41,100 nt of DNA from an uncultured Pelagibacteraceae bacterium (GTDB taxonomy: Bacteria > Pseudomonadota > Alphaproteobacteria > Pelagibacterales > Pelagibacteraceae): the NCBI GenBank assembly GCA_902622655.1, contig CACNQY010000010.1:1-41100 (forward strand). The letters run 5' to 3'. Shown piece by piece: positions 1 through 7,200 of this stretch. The first letter of the stretch is position 1, and every line of letters begins with the position of its first letter. The translations under genes and the position numbers were made by a program. The notes under the pieces are model-generated. The model was not told the DNA's origin, made no database searches, and worked only from the letters and a program-made list of their open reading frames with translations.

Positions 1-1
1 T

Positions 2-568
2 TTTTTAATGAATAAGTTTTCCTCAAAAAATTTTTTAAAAAACTTATCAAAAGCTAATACAGTTTCTATTTCTCCACTAGAAATGAAAGTGAGAAATAAA
101 AATAATTATATAAAAAAATCACTTGCGATTAATGAGGTTTCAATCTTAAGACAAAGTAGACAAGCAGCGACTATATCGATTAGCCAAGGATCAAGACTAA
201 TAATTAAAAAATTAGTTTCAGATGGGGTTTTAGTTTCAACTCCAGCTGGGAGTACGGCTTATAATTTATCGGTTCATGGACCAATTCTTAGTTTGAATTC
301 TAAAAAATTATCTATTTCACCTATAAGTCCTTTTAGACCAAGAAGATGGAAAGGAAGAATTATCAAGGATAATTCAAAAATAGTTATTAAAAATTTGAAT
401 TCAAAAAAAAGACCAATAAGTGCAGTTGCTGATAATATAGAAGTCAGGAATGCAAAAAGCATCACCATAAAGACGAATAAAAATATTAAGTTTAATCTTT
501 TGTATGACAAAAATAGAAGTTTACAAAAAAAGATAAAAATTGAACAAATAAGAAAAGAAATTAATTAA
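2..568 (+). CDS. nadK: NAD kinase, 3' part (gene cut by window start)
   Basis: Phosphorylates NAD to NADP in the cytoplasm. The reading frame is open to the window edge, so the true start and the upstream GGDG ATP/NAD motif lie outside. Visible family motifs are AINEVSILR (the NE-containing segment) and DGVLVSTPAGSTAYNLSVHG, the conserved C-terminal core of the ATP-NAD kinase family. About 188 residues are seen; alphaproteobacterial enzymes usually have about 250, so roughly 60 are missing. An internal ATG at position 8 should not be read as the start, because the family signature region upstream would be lost. The pilin gene follows after 10 nt. Confidence 0.88.
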   Translation, partial: FLMNKFSSKNFLKNLSKANTVSISPLEMKVRNKNNYIKKSLAINEVSILRQSRQAATISISQGSRLIIKKLVSDGVLVSTPAGSTAYNLSVHGPILSLNSKKLSISPISPFRPRRWKGRIIKDNSKIVIKNLNSKKRPISAVADNIEVRNAKSITIKTNKNIKFNLLYDKNRSLQKKIKIEQIRKEIN

Positions 569-578
569 ATTAATAATT

Positions 579-1079
579 ATGAAAAAAAATGGTTTCACAC
601 TTATAGAACTTTTAGTTGTTGTAGCAATCATAGGAATTCTTGCTGCTGTTGGTGTAGTTGCTTATAATGGATATACATCCTCTGCTAAGATATCAACAGC
701 TAAAGCTAACTTTGCTAGCGCATCGAAATATATTTCCAATGAACTGATGATGTGTAATGTTGATCCAGATAGAAATTTATTCAATCAAAATAATGTTAAA
801 TGCTCAGATGTTAAAGCTCAAACCATTGCACAATATGTTGATGAAGCTTTTAGAGATTATAACTTTAATAATCCTTTTGGTAAAAGTGATGGTACAACAA
901 AAAAAGCTGTTAAAAGCGGCGGAGCTGCTTATGAAGATAAACAGCTTGGCTATATAATAATTAACACTCAAGGTAATGAAAATGCGACTGTGGAAATGTG
1001 TTTTAAGACACCTTGTAATACAAAAGATGAAAATGGGAATTATACTTATATTTTAAGTATGAGTGTAGCATTGCAATAA
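579..1079 (+). CDS. Type IV pilin-like protein (prepilin)
   Basis: Secreted or fimbrial subunit of 166 aa. The N-terminus is a textbook class III signal: MKKNG then FTLIELLVVVAIIGILAAVG. Prepilin peptidase cleavage is predicted after Gly5, and Glu10 becomes the conserved Glu5 of the mature protein. The hydrophobic helix runs to about residue 29 and is followed by a variable globular head with four cysteines, including a C-terminal CFKTPC pair that could form the disulfide loop. No pilus assembly genes are in the window. It lies 10 nt after nadK and 42 bp before the first truncated tRNA-Thr copy, so it is the last chromosomal gene before the island. The adhesin/DNA-uptake role is inferred. Confidence 0.85.
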   Translation: MKKNGFTLIELLVVVAIIGILAAVGVVAYNGYTSSAKISTAKANFASASKYISNELMMCNVDPDRNLFNQNNVKCSDVKAQTIAQYVDEAFRDYNFNNPFGKSDGTTKKAVKSGGAAYEDKQLGYIIINTQGNENATVEMCFKTPCNTKDENGNYTYILSMSVALQ

Positions 1080-1120
1080 TAATTAAAGAATTCTTGAAAA
1101 TATTTAATTTTATTGATTGA

Positions 1121-1172
1121 TGGTGCCCCCGCACGGATTCGAACCGCGGACCTATTGATTACAAATCAATTG
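1121..1172 (-). repeat. Truncated tRNA-Thr copy 1 (att-like, left end of island)
   Basis: 52 bp identical to the 3' end of the intact tRNA-Thr at 8512-8587, from the encoded CCA through the anticodon loop TTTGTAA to the 5' base of the anticodon stem. The match then stops abruptly, with no D-arm or 5' acceptor strand, so this is not a functional tRNA. The 14 bp on its left (1107-1120) match the flank of copy 2 (2071-2084) with one mismatch. It is read as the outer att site left by integration at the tRNA 3' end. Confidence 0.88.
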
Positions 1173-1226
1173 GTAAAGTTTAAATAACTATTTGTTTGCA
1201 ATAATAATCTCAAAATATTTTTAGTC

Positions 1227-1248
1227 TGGTCACAATCTGGGCACAGTG
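1227..1248 (+). repeat. Left arm-type repeat pair of element B (CACAATC, 11-bp period)
   Basis: Two imperfect 11-bp units, TGGTCACAATC and TGGGCACAGTG, are adjacent and in direct orientation, 55 bp inside att copy 1. The same core recurs three times near the other end of the element (1990-2022). One-helical-turn spacing close to an att core is typical of tyrosine-recombinase arm sites. Confidence 0.55.
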
Positions 1249-1263
1249 GTAAGTTTTTAAATT

Positions 1264-1410
1264 ATGTGGTCTAAATTTATTGCTGGTTTCTGTAAAGCAG
1301 AATTTCTTTGCTATGCAGGTAGCCCTCATTGGCTTGGTTGGGGAGTTCTTGTGTTAGGAATTATTGGCTTAATTTATTTTGCGTGGTGGTGGATGGGTGG
1401 CTACTGGTAA
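1264..1410 (+). CDS. Small Trp-rich membrane protein (48 aa), unknown function
   Basis: Not a recognised family. It starts at ATG 1264 (MWSKFIAGFCKAEF) and has one hydrophobic segment at about residues 29-41 (WGVLVLGIIGLIYFA). It ends in a Trp/Gly-rich tail (WWWMGGYW). Two cysteines lie in the N-terminal half. It is the first of three small ORFs in element B, and the next starts 14 nt downstream. The clear membrane segment and the compact collinear layout with the following genes support reality, but there is no obvious ribosome binding site and its size leaves room for doubt. Confidence 0.45.
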   Translation: MWSKFIAGFCKAEFLCYAGSPHWLGWGVLVLGIIGLIYFAWWWMGGYW

Positions 1411-1424
1411 TTAAAAAATTTTAT

Positions 1425-1577
1425 ATGAAAAAGTTTTTAGTGATAATCTTTATTCTGGGTATACTTGGATATTTAGCTCATTTATGGACTGAAAATATGT
1501 GTAGAGATGTGGTTAAAAAATTGAATCTAACCGGTGCTGAAGCTAAAGTTAAATATGAAGAATGTTTAAGATGGTAA
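1425..1577 (+). CDS. Small single-span membrane or secreted protein (50 aa), unknown
   Basis: Unrecognised family. I chose ATG 1425 (MKKFLVIIFILGILGYLAHL) because it gives a Lys-Lys then hydrophobic N-terminus typical of a signal anchor. The same frame is open upstream to a possible start at 1329, but that extension overlaps the previous gene and looks non-coding. After the membrane segment comes a short hydrophilic domain with two cysteines (TENMCRDVV and YEECLRW) that could pair outside the membrane. It sits between the 48-aa ORF and the 122-aa secreted protein in element B. Confidence 0.5.
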   Translation: MKKFLVIIFILGILGYLAHLWTENMCRDVVKKLNLTGAEAKVKYEECLRW

Positions 1578-1593
1578 CAATAGTATAATTTTG

Positions 1594-1962
1594 ATGATGA
1601 AAAAACTTTTAGGGATCGTGGTTCTGGGTTTGTTGTTGAGTGGAAACGCTTTTTCTGAGACCTGTGAAAAAGATTTGTCTTATGAATTAAGTTGGCTTAA
1701 ACCAAATTATAATATGCTATATTTGAATATATTTAATTCAAATAAAAATCATATAATAATTCCAAAAATAAAATTAATAACTAAAGATAACCAACTGATA
1801 AAAGAATTTAAACCTAAAGATGTTAGAGACAAGAATTGGCAAGATAACCAAGTTTTTTCAGTAAAGCCATTTGGTAAGAACTTCACATCATTTGGGTCTT
1901 CAAAAATTAATCATAAGGTTGTTCACAAGGTATTATTTGCTTGTGCATCATTTGTTGAATAA
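1594..1962 (+). CDS. Secreted small protein, unknown function
   Basis: About 122 aa with a clear Sec signal peptide (MKKLLGIVVLGLLLSGNAFS, cleavage predicted before ETCEK). The mature part of about 100 residues has two cysteines, Cys near the new N-terminus and Cys near the C-terminus (LFACASFVE), which may form a disulfide in the periplasm. No family is recognised. Start choice is between adjacent ATGs at 1594 and 1597, and a TTG at 1591 is also possible. It is the last gene of element B and ends 28 bp before the triple 11-bp repeat. Confidence 0.6.
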   Translation: MMKKLLGIVVLGLLLSGNAFSETCEKDLSYELSWLKPNYNMLYLNIFNSNKNHIIIPKIKLITKDNQLIKEFKPKDVRDKNWQDNQVFSVKPFGKNFTSFGSSKINHKVVHKVLFACASFVE

Positions 1963-1989
1963 TATTTTTAAATAGAGATTGCTTTACCT

Positions 1990-2022
1990 TGGCACAATCC
2001 TGGCACAATCCTGGCACAATCC
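1990..2022 (+). repeat. Right arm-type repeat of element B: three perfect 11-bp units
   Basis: TGGCACAATCC occurs three times head to tail with no spacer. It shares the CACAATC core and the 11-bp period with the pair at 1227-1248, in the same orientation, and lies 62 bp from att copy 2. It is interpreted as a cooperative recombinase or excisionase binding array. A CRISPR is excluded because there are no spacers. Confidence 0.62.
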
Positions 2023-2084
2023 ATTATAAAATTTAACTAAAAACTATTTTAGCAAAAATAATAAGTATTGATTTTATTGAGTGA

Positions 2085-2133
2085 TGGTGCCCCCGCACGG
2101 ATTCGAACCGCGGACCTATTGATTACAAATCAA
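2085..2133 (-). repeat. Truncated tRNA-Thr copy 2 (internal att-like junction)
   Basis: 49 bp identical to copies 1 and 3, again starting at the encoded CCA and ending at the 5' side of the anticodon stem. It then diverges (AGAGCTTC here, TTGCTCTACC in the intact gene). It lies between the two sets of arm-type repeats and so separates two tandemly integrated elements. Confidence 0.88.
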
Positions 2134-2209
2134 AGAGCTTCTTAAAATATCCTTTCATTAACGTTGATATTATTAACTTCTAGAATCCCCGTCAAGCAAA
2201 GATAAATTA

Positions 2210-2230
2210 TTCACTTACAATTCACTTACG
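2210..2230 (+). repeat. Left arm-type repeat pair of element A (TTCACTTA, 11-bp period)
   Basis: TTCACTTACAATTCACTTACG contains two TTCACTTA boxes 11 bp apart, 76 bp inside att copy 2. The same arrangement, in the same orientation, recurs at 8390-8410 near the other end. The array overlaps the last codons of the small minus-strand gene at 2222-2404. Confidence 0.6.
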
Positions 2231-2404
2231 TTCTTTTTTACCTTTTATAGTCCAACCATTTTTTTCTAATGCTTTAATTAAATTTTTACGCATTACATCT
2301 CTAGGTGTTTTTTGATCACCTATTTTTTCAAAGAATATTGGCTCTAATCCTTTATTCTTTTTTGATTTAAAATAGTTTTTAATTGATTGTATTATTATTT
2401 TCAT
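2222..2404 (-). CDS. Small basic protein (60 aa), unknown function
   Basis: Lys-rich protein with the C-terminal segment NLIKALEKNGWTIKGKKERK. The start is supported by an unusually good Shine-Dalgarno (AAAGGAG, 4 nt before the ATG on the minus strand), uncommon in this genome. It lies next to the left end of element A, where excisionase or regulator genes are often found, and its high charge would suit DNA or RNA binding, but no HTH or other known fold is recognisable. The IKALEKNGW stretch faintly resembles the helix of HicA-type toxins; that is too short to call. A shorter relative of the motif occurs in the 61-aa protein at 3084-3269. Confidence 0.55.
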   Translation of the reverse strand: MKIIIQSIKNYFKSKKNKGLEPIFFEKIGDQKTPRDVMRKNLIKALEKNGWTIKGKKERK

Positions 2405-2520
2405 TTGTCTCCTTTAGCTTTGTATTTAATGTCCAAGCAAGTAGAGTTATGTCTAAATCAGGACAGATTAATTATAATAAATTGTGTCTCAAAATACAAA
2501 TTTATTTGAATTAAACCTAA

Positions 2521-3087
2521 TTAAGAATTTGTATTTTTAATCTCTTTACACCTTTTATGCGCTTCTAAAACAGATGGCACAAGTTTATCTAAATTCCATC
2601 TATTTATTGATATATCAAAATATTTACTTGCCTTAAAATCAATCCCATCAATGATTTCAATCTCAAATCTTTGTTCTTCAATATAAAAATTATTTAATTT
2701 ATAAATATATTCTTTAATTGGAAACGATCCTAAGGATAATAAAACTCTATAACCCATCAAAAATGGCTGTATATGATCTACATAAGCAGTAACTTCTTCT
2801 TCATTAATTTTTATTGGTATATTTCTGTTTAATAGTTGTTTTATATCTCCAGGCTGCTCATATGTGTAAAAAGTGAAATTATGCCAAACTTTTTCACAGT
2901 TATCTTTTGATTGAATAAAGAAATTTAAACTGTCTCCATGAATTACTTCTCCATATACTCTAGCAAATGTTAAACTTTCGTAGTTATCAATTGTCCACAT
3001 TTCATCTTCTTCAGCTTGAGCATGGTAAGCAAAGACAATAAAAAACAGAGACAAGTGTAATAAGATAATAAGTAAAACTCTTTTCAT
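2521..3087 (-). CDS. Secreted protein of unknown function (188 aa)
   Basis: N-terminal Sec signal peptide (MKRVLLIILLHLSLFFIVFA, cleavage predicted after AQA at residue 25). The mature periplasmic part of about 163 residues is mostly mixed alpha/beta in appearance, with two cysteines (about residues 64 and 181) that could pair. No family is recognised. Its ATG overlaps the stop of the upstream gene (3084-3269) by 4 nt, so the two are probably translationally coupled. It belongs to the minus-strand half of element A and is separated from the next gene by 116 bp. A role in exclusion or at the cell surface is only a guess. Confidence 0.65.
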   Translation of the reverse strand: MKRVLLIILLHLSLFFIVFAYHAQAEEDEMWTIDNYESLTFARVYGEVIHGDSLNFFIQSKDNCEKVWHNFTFYTYEQPGDIKQLLNRNIPIKINEEEVTAYVDHIQPFLMGYRVLLSLGSFPIKEYIYKLNNFYIEEQRFEIEIIDGIDFKASKYFDISINRWNLDKLVPSVLEAHKRCKEIKNTNS

Positions 3088-3269
3088 GATTTAAGCTCCA
3101 CTTTGTATCCATTTTTGGTAAATATTTTGATTATCTTGTCCCAGACTAAACTGTTGTGTTCACCTGGTAATATTTCGAATTTAAATGTTTTTTTATAAAC
3201 GGGGTCACAGTTATCATACGCAACGTAAGCACTCACGTGACAGTACTTACAGACACGGCCTATCTCCAT
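3084..3269 (-). CDS. Small CxxC protein (61 aa), unknown function
   Basis: Starts MEIGRVCKYCHVSAYVAYDN, with Cys7, Cys10 and Cys21, which suggests a metal or redox site. The C-terminus (WDKIIKIFTKNGYKVELKS) is helical and basic. A TAGGAG sequence lies about 12 nt upstream of the ATG. The 4-nt overlap with the secreted protein gene downstream supports a real coupled pair. No family is recognised. It is the first gene of the minus-strand operon and is divergent from the WYL/helicase operon across a 256-bp spacer. Confidence 0.5.
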   Translation of the reverse strand: MEIGRVCKYCHVSAYVAYDNCDPVYKKTFKFEILPGEHNSLVWDKIIKIFTKNGYKVELKS

Positions 3270-3525
3270 ATATTGGAACTCCTATTGTTGATTGATTTTT
3301 TTAAAGTTAAAAGTTTGTAGTTGGTAATAGACTCAATCCTCTTCTGTTTATTCGAATTGCGCAACAAGGGAGATAATAAAAATAGCGGAATACGATAGAA
3401 AAGGATTGAAATCCAATGCATTCAGTAAGAAAACAAATGTAATTGTTTTTATTAGGTCGGAAAATTGTTCGAAAAAAGAATTTTACAATTAATTACAACT
3501 GGCAAAAATTATGTTAATTTTTTAG
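3270..3525. promoter_or_regulatory. Divergent intergenic control region of element A
   Basis: 256 bp without a gene, between the minus-strand pair and the plus-strand operon. It holds an 8-bp palindrome TTGCGCAA (3357-3364), a spaced inverted repeat TCAATCCT/AGGATTGA (3333-3340 and 3402-3409), and an A/T hairpin with 7-bp arms (3430-3436 and 3443-3449) followed by a T-rich run. Both promoters must lie here, but no convincing -35/-10 pair stands out. A small RNA between the palindrome and the T-rich hairpin is possible. Confidence 0.4.
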
Positions 3526-4263
3526 ATGTCTTATACGAAGCCCTGTAATAAATGTGGTCAAAGAATAAGCTTAAGGCAAATGCCAGCAGGACAGTGGGTT
3601 GCTTTTGATGTGTCTACTGAAGATCAACATATTTGTGGTGTTCAAAATGCACCTGATATTTCAATTAAAATTAAAGGAAAGAAAAAAAAGGAACTACAAG
3701 AAGAAGACTCTATTGATTTAGGTTATGACGATTCTGATTTAGAAATTGAAGAAGAGGATGATATTGAAGAAATACAAAATGAAAGTAAGATTTACGATAC
3801 CACTTCTGGAATTCATAAGTGTATAGATAAATCAATTAAAGAAAAAAAAAGAATTCTTATTGATTATTATAGTGAATATAATGAAGAAAACACTCAAAGA
3901 GAAATTAGTCCGATTAAAAAGTTTAAATATAAAGACAAGACTTATTTGCAAGCTTATTGTCACAAAAGAAAAGCTGAAAGAAATTTTTTAACAAGAAGTA
4001 TAGAAACAGCTAAAGAAATTGACAAAAAAAGAACCACAATTAAATTTGGAAAACCTAAGACTAAATTTTTAGAAAATCAAAGTAAAAAAGACGAAGATGT
4101 AAGTAGTGAATATAAATCAAAAAAAAATATTAAAGAAAATGTCGTTCATGAAACAATCAGAGAAGTAGAATCATCTTCCCAAACACCTGTATGGTTATAT
4201 ATAATAATTGCTGTAATTGTAATGGGTCTAGCAAGAGGTTTTCTAATTCCATTAATGGATTAA
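3526..4263 (+). CDS. Zinc-ribbon / WYL-domain protein with C-terminal membrane anchor
   Basis: 245 aa. Residues 1-40 hold a zinc-binding motif (Cys7, Cys10, His35, Cys37) in a small CNKCGQ-type ribbon. Residues 55-90 are strongly acidic. Residues about 96-165 match a WYL domain: an IDY strand, REISPIKKF, then TYLQAYCHKRKAERNF and RSI. WYL domains bind ligands or nucleic acid and regulate many phage-defence loci, usually fused to an HTH; here there is none. A single membrane span (about 222-241, VWLYIIIAVIVMGLARGF) sits at the C-terminus, so the domains should face the cytoplasm. The next gene starts directly after its stop codon. It probably acts as sensor or regulator of the operon. Confidence 0.75.
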   Translation: MSYTKPCNKCGQRISLRQMPAGQWVAFDVSTEDQHICGVQNAPDISIKIKGKKKKELQEEDSIDLGYDDSDLEIEEEDDIEEIQNESKIYDTTSGIHKCIDKSIKEKKRILIDYYSEYNEENTQREISPIKKFKYKDKTYLQAYCHKRKAERNFLTRSIETAKEIDKKRTTIKFGKPKTKFLENQSKKDEDVSSEYKSKKNIKENVVHETIREVESSSQTPVWLYIIIAVIVMGLARGFLIPLMD

Positions 4264-7200
4264 ATGTCAGAAAAAGAAAAAAAAACTGATCAGGATTTTT
4301 CAATCATTGAAAATTTTGTTTCTGCTCTAAACATAGAATTTGAAGAAGCCAAAAAAAGTAATGTTGAAAAACAAATTACATTAGAAAATGGAGAACGAGG
4401 GGAACAATTAGGAAGTAAAGTATTATATACATTTTTTTTAGATCAGGATTTGAGAATTGGTAGGGCAAAGGATGATATGCCTGTTCAATTAATAATTGGT
4501 GACGAAAATGTTGATGCAAATATAGTTTCAGTAACTGAAAAAAAAGTAACAATCTCATGTGATAAAGATTTCGGCCCAATACTTCATCAAGCTACTCTAA
4601 AAATAGATAATTCTTATTTAATTGAAAAGTTAAAAAAAGTTTATGAGGAATATTTAGAGACAAAAGAAGGAAAAATAAATCTTGATATATTAAAAAAAAC
4701 TTTATTTTTAAAAAAAGGAACTATTTCTGAAGATAAACCGAAGGTTCCAAAAGACACTTTAAATACTGAGCAATTCCAAGCGGTTAAATCATCTCTAGGA
4801 AGTGACATTGTTTATATATGGGGCCCACCTGGCACAGGTAAAACACATTGTATCTCAAAAGTTATTGAAGCTTTTTATTATGAGAAAAAAAAAGTTCTCT
4901 TAGTTTCAAATACTAATGCAGCTGTAGATATAGTTGTAAAAAATTTAGGAGACAGGCTTTACAAAAAAGATAAAGATTTTGATGAGGGTAGTGTTCTAAG
5001 ATATGGAGATATAGTAAATGAAACTCTATTAAAAAAATATGGTGACTACGTTAATGTTGATAGAGCAGCTGAAAGACTGAGTATTAAGTTAGTAGAACAA
5101 AGAAGAGAAATTGAAAGAAAGATAGATGCATTAAACAAAAATGCTGAACCACATAAAAAAGTTGTAGATGCATTCAATCTAGTTGATCAATTAACTGCAC
5201 AGAATTTAACTAATGTTGAAAGACAATCCGAAATGGAAGGTTTTTTAAACAAAGCAAATGAAATGATTGAAGATGCGAACTTATCAATCAAAAATTACAA
5301 CAAACTAATTAAAGAATATGAAACCAAAGGATTTTTTGGAAAAATGTTTTCTGAAGATCCTCAGGCTCAAGAGTCAAAGATCAATAGCAAAAAGGGGGTA
5401 ATTGAAAATATTACTGAAAAAAAGAAATCATACCCTGCTGAAATAAGAAAACTTAAAGTAAAGATTAATGATCTTGAAAATAAAATTTCACATAATAAAA
5501 AATTAATTTCAGGTAAAAATCTTCAAAAGGAACAAAAATCACTTCAAGTTTTCTTAGATGAAATAGACAAACACTCAATTGAAGTAACAAAGATTAACAA
5601 TCAAATTCAAGAAGTAAAATCAGAAGTTTTAAAAAATTGTAGAGTCTTAGCTTCTACAGCTACCAAAACATATTTAAAGCCTGAGGATTTTGGTGAATAT
5701 GATGTAGTTGTTATTGATGAAGCTTCTATGTTAATGCTTCCACAAGCTGCCTATGCTGCAAGTTTGTCGAAGGAAAAGGTTGTATTGGCAGGTGACTTTA
5801 TGCAGTTACCCCCAATTGTTTCTACTAATGATGATCATTCAAATTATGAAATAGTTGAAAAATACCTAAGTCACGCATTTGATTTTATTAATGTAGAAAA
5901 ACTTATCGCAAAAAAAACTAATAATATAATTACTCTTAAACGACAGTATAGAATGAACGATAAAATATGTTCATTAGTTAATAAATATTTTTATGATGGA
6001 AATTTAATTACTGATGTTAGTGTTAAAACTAAAGAATATCCAAAATTTATTAATGATAACTTGATATTAGTAGATTCATCAAGTCAGAATCCTTTTTGTG
6101 TTATGCCCGCTGAAGGTTCTAGATACAATATAGTTCATGCAGGAGCTATTAGAAATTTATGTGTTTATTTAAATGAACAAAAATTAGTTAAAGATGTAAC
6201 TTCTGTTGGTGTTTGTACACCTTATAAAGCTCAACAAATATTTATTAGTGATCTACTTAAAGAGTTTACTTTAAATGACATAGTTTCTGGCACTGTACAT
6301 AGATTCCAAGGTGATCAAAAAGATATTATAATATTTGATATACCAGAAAGTGAAGGTGTATATCCTTCAAATTTTGTCAAAGCATCCAACACTCAAGAAC
6401 AAGGTTCGAAATTAATGAACGTGGCATTTAGTAGATCAAAAGATATTTTAATTGTATTTGCTAATATTAATTACCTTCAAGAAAGGTTACCACCAACATC
6501 AATTTTAAGAAATTTAATTGTAGATTTACAAAAACGTGGAAAAGTTATTGATATTAAGGAAATTATTAAATTAGGTCCTTTTCAATTATCAAGCAGACCA
6601 AAACTATCTCCATCAGTTAAGATAAAATTAAAAGATGATGAGGCAGGTATTTTTGATGAAAATAACTTTGAAAAAACATTTGAAAAAGATCTTAAAAAAG
6701 CAAAAAAATCTATTGTAATATTTTCAGCTTTCTGCACAGAAAAAAGAACAGCATATTGGGGAGATATATTAAGACAAAAAAAAGAAGAAGGTTTAAAAAT
6801 AAGAGTTGTGACGAGAGGACCTGTTAATCAAGGAGCAGTGCTAAAAGAAACTGCAACACTTGCAATTAAAAGCTTAATTAAACTAAAAATAAACGTAGAT
6901 TTAAGAAAAGATATTCACCAGAAAATGGTTTTTATAGATGATGATATTTTATGGTACGGTTCTTTAAATGTTTTATCCTATGGTGGTAAATCTACTCAAG
7001 CTGAAACAATCATGAAAATTAATAGTAAAGCGATGTCATCTAGAGCTGCAAAAAATCTTATTTATAAACATCAAAACTTTGAAGCAGAAAAAAATAAGAA
7101 AATAAACATTATTGAAAAACTTGCTGAAAGAGAAAATAGGGATTGTGAAAAATGTGGAAAACTTACCGAAGTATATTTTTCTAGAAAAGGTGGAAGAAGA

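Larger units (their letters stand above)
1121..2084. mobile_element. Element B: about 1-kb tRNA-Thr-associated mini-element
   Basis: Bounded by truncated tRNA-Thr copies 1 and 2. It contains three short plus-strand ORFs for membrane or secreted proteins. CACAATC-type boxes spaced 11 bp lie inside each end: two on the left (1231, 1242) and three on the right (1993, 2004, 2015). There is no integrase, replication gene or transposase. By analogy with integrative elements that use tRNA 3' ends, this is a satellite or decayed remnant mobilised by a recombinase encoded elsewhere. Boundaries are seen in the sequence; mobility is inferred. Confidence 0.65.

Noticed and set aside
8..568. Complete 186-aa protein starting at position 8
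   Set aside because: The frame is open to the window edge and the NAD kinase N-terminal motifs are missing, so the gene is cut by the window rather than short.
1121..1172. Possible second and third tRNA-Thr genes (also 2085-2133)
   Set aside because: Only the 3' half is present; D-arm and 5' acceptor strand are missing, so no cloverleaf can form.
1329..1577. 82-aa ORF starting at 1329
   Set aside because: The first 32 codons overlap the 48-aa ORF in another frame and look non-coding; the start at 1425 gives a proper signal-anchor N-terminus.
1990..2022. CRISPR-like tandem repeat
   Set aside because: The units are 11 bp, directly abutting, without spacers, and no cas gene is present.
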